Positions 58,700-64,000 of a stretch of 64,000 nucleotides of DNA are shown here, piece after piece. Made by a program: the position numbers and the translations under genes. A model generated the notes under the pieces. The model was not told the origin of the DNA. It saw only the letters and a list, made by a program, of their open reading frames with translations, and searched no databases. The stretch's first letter is position 1. Each line of letters begins with the position of its first letter. Origin of the DNA: Dehalococcoidia bacterium (GTDB taxonomy: Bacteria > Chloroflexota > Dehalococcoidia > Tepidiformales > Tepidiformaceae); the NCBI GenBank assembly GCA_003104995.1, contig PQAO01000019.1:1-64000 (forward strand). The letters are read 5' to 3'.

Positions 58700-59070
58700 G
58701 GTCAGCGGCATTGATTTGGGTCTCGTCGATGATACCGTCCGGGACCTGCCTGCCGGCAAGCCCCTCCGGGATGAGGTGATGTCCATCGAGCTTCCGCCAG
58801 CGACGCGGGGCATGCTCGACGAGCTTGTCAGCCGTCGCGAGACAGGCATCACGGCTGCCTGAGTCCTTTGTCCGCTGGTGCCGCAAGGCAACGGTGGCGA
58901 AGGTTGATTCGACCGGTGGATCGTGCGCAGGTGTTTCCAGTGCTCTTCAGGCAAGTTGTAGAAGGCGAGCAACTCGGCCCGGTTCGTGCGCGCCAGGATA
59001 GGCCTTGCAGGGTGGCCCAGAAGCCGAGGGCGCTGTTGCCCACGGCCAGCTTTGGTAGGATTACCACGAG
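58700..59070 (-). pseudogene. IS256-family transposase remnant
   Basis: Decayed 3' part of a mutator-type transposase on the minus strand, in at least two frames. PKLAVGNSALGFWATLQ (from 59055) matches the PxLAVGDGALGFWAAL segment. After a deletion of roughly 70 codons, ELLAFYNLPEEHWKHLRT (from about 58980) follows in another frame, then a frameshift leads to ESTFATVALRHQRTKDSGSR and RRWRKLDGHHLIPEGLAG, the usual C-terminal blocks. The DDE catalytic domain is broken. Terminal repeats could not be found by eye. Confidence 0.82.
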
Positions 59071-59201
59071 TCCCACCTTCGTTGATAGGTGCAGCCGACC
59101 GGCGATCCCCTGCCTAAACATCCCTCGCAATCACACACCCCCAGGTGGATCAGAAACTGGTGCGACTGACAGGACGCGTGCCCAGTCTTCAGAACGCAGG
59201 T

Positions 59202-60134
59202 TCAGCGGACATCGCGCAAGCCAAGTCCGGCCGATGGCCAGAAATCTCGAGCTGTTGGCTTCCTAAACACCGAGCAGTCAAGTTCGCAGCCTTGGCATTG
59301 GCTGTACACCTCGATAGCGGCCTGATCCAGGATGTCGATCCGGTGGTCCCTCGTTTCCAGCAATCCTCCACGCTGAAGTTCGGACACAACTCGACTTGCG
59401 GTCTCCAGCGCTACACCTGACCGGTCTGCGAGATCCTGTCGGTTGAGGCGGTAGGCAATTGTCACTCGTTTGAAGCGACGGATGCCGTATTGCCTCGTGA
59501 GTTGGAGCAGCGTGCAGCAAATACGGCCTCGCGCGTCCCGCAGAGAGGAGATCGCATGGGAGATATCCCGTTGCCTGAGATCACGGCAGAGCTCGAGCAT
59601 CGCATTGCGGCGGATATCTGGGAACCTGTTCTCCAATTGGGCCACCGCTGGCTGCGAGAAGAAGAGGAGCTGGGAGTGTTCGAGGGCCACTCCCGCGACG
59701 GTATGTGGCCCTCTGTCGAGCGCTGCGGGGAGGTCGATAGGCGTGTACAACCCGGGAAATCCGATCAAGATCTGCCGCCCGCCCGCGTCCGCGTGAAACA
59801 GGCGCACCCGGCCGCGAACGAGAACCCATAGACCGCGGCTGGGCTCGCCCTCGGCGAATATCTGTTCATGGCGTCTGAACGTAAGGAGCTGGCAGAGGGG
59901 GACCAATTCCTCAAGGGTCTGTTTGTCGATCCCAAAGAACAGCGGACAAGACTTCACCACGTCGATCATCTGGGTGGCGAACGCGGGGCCGCGACGCTTA
60001 AGAAGGGATGGATTGCCCAGGAGAACGGGGATGTCGGTCAAAGGTTCAGCCACGAACTCCATGTCGGACCCATCGCGCCTGAAGGCGGCCGGTTTCAGAA
60101 GGTCGCTTGTGGTTCGCTCAGGGGAGGTGGTCAT
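59202..60134 (-). CDS. Crp/Fnr-family regulator with C-terminal Cys cluster
   Basis: A 310-residue transcription factor. The cyclic nucleotide-type sensor domain spans about 55-180 (HEQIFAEGEPSRGLWVLVRGRVRLFHAD) and a winged helix of the Crp type follows (LNRQDLADRSGVALETASRVVSELQRGGLLE). Unlike FNR, which has its cysteines mostly at the N-terminus, this protein ends with a CQGCELDC cluster near residue 283, able to bind iron-sulfur or a metal. The first 24 residues may not be translated; MEFVAEPL is a second start. Divergent from the TetR gene across a palindrome. Confidence 0.9.
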   Translation of the reverse strand: MTTSPERTTSDLLKPAAFRRDGSDMEFVAEPLTDIPVLLGNPSLLKRRGPAFATQMIDVVKSCPLFFGIDKQTLEELVPLCQLLTFRRHEQIFAEGEPSRGLWVLVRGRVRLFHADAGGRQILIGFPGLYTPIDLPAALDRGPHTVAGVALEHSQLLFFSQPAVAQLENRFPDIRRNAMLELCRDLRQRDISHAISSLRDARGRICCTLLQLTRQYGIRRFKRVTIAYRLNRQDLADRSGVALETASRVVSELQRGGLLETRDHRIDILDQAAIEVYSQCQGCELDCSVFRKPTARDFWPSAGLGLRDVR

Positions 60135-60154
60135 CTACTGGCTCCCTCGTGGCC

Positions 60155-60184
60155 TTGAGAGTTACGCTACGATACAGTAGCGTA
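60155..60184 (+). promoter_or_regulatory. tetR promoter with embedded palindromic operator
   Basis: TTGAGA (60155-60160), 17 bases, TAGCGT (60178-60183). The perfect inverted repeat TACGCTAC-N6-GTAGCGTA (60163-60184) covers the spacer and -10, an ideal place for autorepression by the TetR protein and for control of the divergent Crp-family gene. Confidence 0.7.
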
Positions 60185-60208
60185 GCGAAGATTGTCGAGA
60201 GGTAGTCC

Positions 60209-60817
60209 GTGTCAAGCTCATCGCATCCCCAGGTCCTTGCCGAGGAGTCGCGCGACCCTCGCGTCGTCCGCTCGCGCGCCGCGATTCTCCGCGCTGCCGC
60301 CGACCTCCTCATCGAGTCGGGCGCCAGTGCCGTCACTATCGGAGGCATCTCGGAGCGCTCTGGTGTCGCCAAAACGACCATCTATCGCCAGTGGAAGTCG
60401 CGCTCCCAGTTGGTTTTCGACGCTTTCGAGAGTCTCCTCGCCCCGGCAACGCATATCTCCGAGTCAGGGCCGATACGCCAGCAACTCGAAGCCTTGCTGA
60501 TACCGCTCGTAAGGGGGTTGACGTCCTCCGAGTGGGCTTTGGCGGTCCCAGCACTCGTTGACGCTTCCGAACGCGACCCTGAAATGCGCCAGCTGTTGCG
60601 AGGCTTCCTCGCCGGGCGCAAGGAAAACGGTCGTTCTACATTGCGCGCAGCTATGGCTCGGGGGGAGCTTCGCCCTGACCTCGTTGTCGACGAGGCCGTC
60701 ACGATGCTCATAGGCCCCATCTATTACCGGAGGCTCGTCAGTGGAGAGACGCTCGATGAACGATTCGTTGCAGAAATCGTCGATCAGTTCCTCCGAGGAG
60801 CCGCGCGAACCTCGTGA
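60209..60817 (+). CDS. TetR-family transcriptional regulator
   Basis: A 202-residue repressor. The helix-turn-helix is RAAADLLIESGASAVTIGGISERSGVAKTTIYRQWKSRSQLVFDAF (about 28-73). The C-terminal ligand domain (TetR_C-type, MARGELRPDLVVDEAVTMLIGPIYYRRLVSG) is of the kind common in regulators of efflux or lipid genes. GTG start at 60209, 25 bases after the operator. Its ligand and wider targets are unknown. Confidence 0.92.
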   Translation: MSSSSHPQVLAEESRDPRVVRSRAAILRAAADLLIESGASAVTIGGISERSGVAKTTIYRQWKSRSQLVFDAFESLLAPATHISESGPIRQQLEALLIPLVRGLTSSEWALAVPALVDASERDPEMRQLLRGFLAGRKENGRSTLRAAMARGELRPDLVVDEAVTMLIGPIYYRRLVSGETLDERFVAEIVDQFLRGAARTS

Positions 60818-60908
60818 AGCAACCTTGGGACATCCGTGGCTGTCGGTGACCGGCTATTGTGGCCGCGGAGGGCTGCCAGAGGTTCGGATTCCGCATTTGG
60901 GGTGCGCC

Positions 60909-61253
60909 CTACGGGAGGATCCCCGGATTCATGGCGATGCCGTTATGAATCAGGAAGCTCCTGGCTATGTTCCCCTGGGGTCGACTCCGGACGGCACCTT
61001 CGAACAGCTCGATGAGGTCCATGTACTGGCGGCGGGCACGCGTCCGCAATGTCAGTGTCTCGCCGGCTTTGCCGGGCCTGAGGCAGTCGTCGACCATCTC
61101 ATCCGGGGACTTGCCGGCGAACTGGCAGAACCTTGTCAGCGTTTCGATGAGCGTATCGTTGTTCGCAGAAGCTCCCCACAGGTCCTGCCGGCTCGATAGC
61201 CATCGGCGCGTCGATTCGGCGTTTCGAACGTCGGCGGAATCAATCTCAGCCAT
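60909..61253 (-). CDS. stand-alone recombinase-type core-binding domain protein
   Basis: A 114-residue protein that resembles the SAM-like N-terminal domain of tyrosine recombinases: TLIETLTRFCQFAGKSPDEMV, then RARRQYMDLIELFEG and IARSFLIHNGIAMNP. No catalytic domain follows; the frame stops at 60909 and nothing in other frames continues it. It starts 14 bases after the nitroreductase stop and so appears to be the last gene of that operon. It is either a truncated integrase or a domain reused for DNA binding. Confidence 0.55.
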   Translation of the reverse strand: MAEIDSADVRNAESTRRWLSSRQDLWGASANNDTLIETLTRFCQFAGKSPDEMVDDCLRPGKAGETLTLRTRARRQYMDLIELFEGAVRSRPQGNIARSFLIHNGIAMNPGILP

Positions 61254-61267
61254 TCATTCTCTCCTAT

Positions 61268-62074
61268 TCACTCTTCGTCTTCTGCCAAATTGAGCATCCG
61301 TGATACGGCCCGAACTTCCTTCGCCCGCCAGGGCACCGGAGCCGGACGCTGGATGAGTCCGGAGTCCTTGAGCCGTTGGGTCACCCGTTGATCCCGTTCG
61401 AATGGCTGGGATGCGCGCTGGTCGAAGAACATGCTCTCAAATGGCGGACGGGGCTCCTGGCCCGCGGCCTCCCATGAATCGGCGGGATAACCGACAAACA
61501 TGGCCGTGACGGGCTCCCATGTGTCGGGGGTGCGGAGCACTTCCTTTGCACCAGCTTCGTCGAATGGCGCAAGGTTGACGGCCAGCCCTTCGTCGATTGC
61601 CGCGAGTAAACCCTGGGCCATCGCCAGCGCAGCGTCGGCGTTCCCTCCTCTTTGAGGTCCGGCGTCGAGCCCCGGCATCAACACCTCGGGCAGGACAACG
61701 TGCTGCACATAACGATGGCTCCAGCCGTGTGGCGGTCCCAGTGCTCCGATATCCACCAGCGCTCCCGAGGCCACCGTCGGCCACTTCCGCTCCTCGACGG
61801 CCACGCGGCGGGCGTCCATGTCGTAGAACCAGAAGATGTAGACGGGCGCAGTGTCGATGAGAGTTGCCGAGAAAGGCGTCTTCAGCTTCTCACGTTCCGC
61901 CGCGGTCAGACTGTCCCGGTAGGCAACGATGGCCTTTGAGAAGGCCGTGTTTACCGCGCGTGATGCCAGTCTCCCGGCCTCGAGGATGACCTGGACCTTC
62001 TTGCGCTCCACCGGTCGCCAAGGCAGGAAGTACTGCGAAGAGCGATGTCGTCCGACGGTCTGTTTGAATTCCAT
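61268..62074 (-). CDS. nitroreductase-family protein 1
   Basis: A 268-residue flavin-dependent nitroreductase-fold protein. MEFKQTVGRHRSSQYFLPWRPVERKKVQVILEAGRLASRAVN is the usual R-R-S-x-R-x-F opening with changes (HRSSQYF), so FMN contacts may differ. AALAMAQGLLAAIDEGLAVNLAPFDEAGAKEVLRTPDTWEPVTAMFVGYP is the central and late family block. ATG 62074 has GAGGAGG seven bases upstream. It is a tandem paralogue of the next gene upstream. Confidence 0.88.
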   Translation of the reverse strand: MEFKQTVGRHRSSQYFLPWRPVERKKVQVILEAGRLASRAVNTAFSKAIVAYRDSLTAAEREKLKTPFSATLIDTAPVYIFWFYDMDARRVAVEERKWPTVASGALVDIGALGPPHGWSHRYVQHVVLPEVLMPGLDAGPQRGGNADAALAMAQGLLAAIDEGLAVNLAPFDEAGAKEVLRTPDTWEPVTAMFVGYPADSWEAAGQEPRPPFESMFFDQRASQPFERDQRVTQRLKDSGLIQRPAPVPWRAKEVRAVSRMLNLAEDEE

Positions 62075-62084
62075 GGCGACCTCC

Positions 62085-62927
62085 TCAGTCAGGGAGTCCA
62101 AATTTGCGTGCGAGCCCGCGGACCTCGTCCATGCGCCAGGAGAACGGTGCCGGGTCCTGGATCATTTCTGCCGCCTTCAGGCGGTCAACCACCGCCGGCT
62201 CACGGTAGAACGGGTGGCCATAACGAAGTTCGAAGAAGTCCTCTTCGAAGGGCTCACGCGGGCGTTGCCCGCCGGCTTCGATCGTCTCTCCGTGGTAACC
62301 CAGCAACATCGGGCTGGATGGTACCCACGTGTCGGGGAAGCCGAGAATGCCGCGCGCGGCGCCGACGTTCACACCCGAAAGCTGAGCGCCGAGGCCCTCG
62401 TCGACCGCCGCCAGTAAGGCGTATTCCTGCGCGATGCCAATGGCCGTTCGAGCGAGCCGCAGGGCCTCGCGTGAAACAATTTGCGTCGCGCTGTCACCGC
62501 CCACCGGTAGCCTGAGAGGAACGCGATCTTCGTCGTCTAGAATGGTCCGAATGTACTGACCGGCCGTACCGACCGCGAACTCTTCGGTCCACCCGTGGCT
62601 GGGGTTGAGCACTCCCATATTAATCAACTGTCTGAAGTTGTCGCCCCTGCAGGCCGGCTCAATGGCTTCGAGGTCGGCGAAGAAGAAGATATAGACCGGA
62701 GCCATATCGAGCTGCGCGGTCGTCGTAGGCGTTTTCAGGGTCTGCATCTCGTCTGCAGACAGTTCGTCTCGCAGCACGACCACTACCCGGACGAAGTCAA
62801 TTTCCAGCACCCGCGGTGCGCGGTAGATCGCTTCGAGGATCGTTTGGATTTTCTCGCGCTCGACCTCGCGCCATGGGTCGAAAAAGCGGATGGACCGCCG
62901 CCACCCGACAACCGACTTGAATTCCAT
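62085..62927 (-). CDS. nitroreductase-family protein 2
   Basis: A 280-residue paralogue of the preceding entry, with a more standard opening (GWRRSIRFFDPWREVEREKIQTILEA) and IGIAQEYALLAAVDEGLGAQLSGVNVGAARGILGFPDTWVPSSPMLLGYHG. The two probably arose by duplication and may form a heterodimer, as nitroreductases act as dimers with FMN at the interface. It follows the thiolase gene by 37 bases on the minus strand. Substrate unknown; many such enzymes reduce enones or nitro groups. Confidence 0.88.
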   Translation of the reverse strand: MEFKSVVGWRRSIRFFDPWREVEREKIQTILEAIYRAPRVLEIDFVRVVVVLRDELSADEMQTLKTPTTTAQLDMAPVYIFFFADLEAIEPACRGDNFRQLINMGVLNPSHGWTEEFAVGTAGQYIRTILDDEDRVPLRLPVGGDSATQIVSREALRLARTAIGIAQEYALLAAVDEGLGAQLSGVNVGAARGILGFPDTWVPSSPMLLGYHGETIEAGGQRPREPFEEDFFELRYGHPFYREPAVVDRLKAAEMIQDPAPFSWRMDEVRGLARKFGLPD

Positions 62928-62964
62928 GGGATGCCTCCTTGGCCCGCCAGTACGTCTGGTTCCG

Positions 62965-64000
62965 CTACCTCTTGAATACCAGAATGTTCACACCACCGAT
63001 GCCGGCGTTGTGGATGAGTCCAACCCTCGCCTTCCCGCCTTTGACCTGGCGAGGGCCTGCCTCTCCCGTCAGTTGGCGGAAGATCTCGGTGACCATAGCC
63101 GCCCCGGTGGCTCCGATGGGATGACCGCGCGAGAGCAGCCCGCCGTCCGTGTTAATCGGGATATCTCCACTGATTTCCGTGCGACCTTCCCAGACCGCCC
63201 GCGCACCCTCGCCCTTCGGCACGAGACCCAGGCCTTCGGCCATAAAGATCTCTCCTGGACTGAAAGCATCGTGAACCTGAGTCACGTCTACGTCCTCAGG
63301 CCCGATGCCCGCGCGTTCGTACGCCTGCTTTGAGAGTCGCTCTACCTCGCTGCTCCCGGTTTCAGCGTCGGCCTCGCCCTCTGCGTTGCCTTCACCCTTG
63401 CGCTCATATCTGCCCGAGCCAGTTGCCCAGCCGGCGACAGTCATCTGCCGCTTCGCCGCATACTTCGCCGATTTCTCGGCTGCGCAGATCACGACCGCCG
63501 AAGCGCCGTCCGTCGTCGGCGAGCACTGCAAGAGCGTGATCGGGTCAGCAATCATGCGCGATGCCATGACCTCTTCGAGAGTCGTTTCCTTCTGGTACTG
63601 AGCGTATGGGTTTAGTGCGCCCGCCTTGTGCGATTTCACGGACACCTGGGCAAACATCTCCGGGGTGGCACCGTAGTCGGCCATGTAGCGCTGTGCCTGG
63701 AGTGCGTAGCTCGCTGGCATCACTGCCAACCCCATCACGCTCTGAAAGCTCGTCCCCTCAGAGATTTGGAGCATCCCCCGCTGCATCTTCTCGAACCCAA
63801 CGACGAGCGCCGTGTCGTAGATGCCGCTCGCGACCGAGAGATAAGCCTCGCGGAAGGCACTCGTCGAACTCCCGCATGCCATCTCGATGTTAATCACCGG
63901 GATACCAGTTTGGCCCATCTCGCTGACCACGTTGAGGCCGGCGCCCATCCCCGCCAGGACGCGGCCGACGTACGCCACCTCGATGTCGGGGAAGGGCACA
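62965..64000 (-). CDS. SCP2-type thiolase with catalytic Cys, partial
   Basis: At least 344 residues; the 5' end lies beyond the window. Unlike the two thiolase-like proteins at 43290 and 49633, it keeps the nucleophilic Cys in IEMACGSSTSAF and the C-terminal GHPIGATG loop. QVHDAFSPGEIFMAEGLGL and VGLIHNAGIGG are also family features. It should cleave or form 3-ketoacyl-CoA. A Glu/Gly-rich insertion (KGEGNAEGEADAETGSS) sits near the middle. It heads the operon with the twin nitroreductases. Confidence 0.92.
   Translation of the reverse strand, partial: VPFPDIEVAYVGRVLAGMGAGLNVVSEMGQTGIPVINIEMACGSSTSAFREAYLSVASGIYDTALVVGFEKMQRGMLQISEGTSFQSVMGLAVMPASYALQAQRYMADYGATPEMFAQVSVKSHKAGALNPYAQYQKETTLEEVMASRMIADPITLLQCSPTTDGASAVVICAAEKSAKYAAKRQMTVAGWATGSGRYERKGEGNAEGEADAETGSSEVERLSKQAYERAGIGPEDVDVTQVHDAFSPGEIFMAEGLGLVPKGEGARAVWEGRTEISGDIPINTDGGLLSRGHPIGATGAAMVTEIFRQLTGEAGPRQVKGGKARVGLIHNAGIGGVNILVFKR

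Noticed and set aside
58404-59266. Small plus-strand frames after the metal ATPase
   Set aside because: The minus strand of this stretch encodes recognisable IS256 transposase blocks, so the plus-strand frames are shadows.

Overview
The window is 64 kb of GC-rich DNA with dense, mostly intact bacterial genes, many 4-base stop/start overlaps and frequent GTG starts. Gene content (rpmH-rnpA-yidD-yidC-jag-parA-parB block with parS sites, tRNA-Sec, c-di-AMP and fluoride riboswitches, many CoA-thioester enzymes, lipoproteins with Pro/Thr/Ala linkers) suggests a high-GC Chloroflexota-like bacterium, possibly Dehalococcoidia. That placement is an inference from style and content; no rRNA or other decisive marker is present.

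Layout. 0.1-11.4 kb: mixed single genes (GH29 fucosidase, DinB, PAS histidine kinase, cupredoxin, an orphan phage-type terminase, a PAAR-like gene and a tRNA-Sec lying between inverted repeats, rhodanese, SufE, M23-like lipoprotein, TadG-like protein). 11.6-14.8 kb: pyrG, then a type II restriction-modification pair with a PaeR7I/XhoI-like nuclease. 14.9-26.5 kb: a c-di-AMP riboswitch ahead of an unknown gene, a lipoprotein and a cytidylate-kinase-like gene; then small housekeeping genes, a metallopeptidase, an M23 lipoprotein, CpaE-like ATPase, alanine racemase and a lytic transglycosylase. 26.5-35.5 kb: the chromosomal core block rpmH, rnpA, yidD, five parS sites, a beta-propeller lipoprotein, yidC, jag, a PfkB kinase, parA, parB, a RidA protein and prs. 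dnaA is not here.

35.6-41 kb: a second c-di-AMP riboswitch with a 57-residue zinc-ribbon protein, a thioesterase, a degenerate hydrolase/cyclase fusion, a fluoride riboswitch with crcB and DUF190, and a TPR membrane protein. 41.1-53.6 kb: two dipeptide-type ABC permeases followed by a long catabolic operon: two thiolase-fold proteins lacking the thiolase cysteine, each with a DUF35 partner, a fused double family III CoA-transferase, a tandem acyl-CoA dehydrogenase pair, a double-hotdog hydratase and a second CoA-transferase. This resembles the logic of steroid side-chain degradation by retro-aldol cleavage (ChsE1/E2, Ltp2/DUF35). 53.6-64 kb: an accessory region with HPF and baeRF ribosome-associated proteins, a CopB-type metal ATPase, an IS256 transposase ruin, Crp and TetR regulators around a palindromic operator, and an operon with a Cys-containing thiolase, twin nitroreductases and a stand-alone recombinase-type DNA-binding domain.

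The observations I would follow first are the Cys-less thiolase/DUF35 operon, the two c-di-AMP riboswitches ahead of unfamiliar genes, the inverted-repeat-bounded PAAR/tRNA-Sec cassette, and the PfkB gene that seems to start at ACG.
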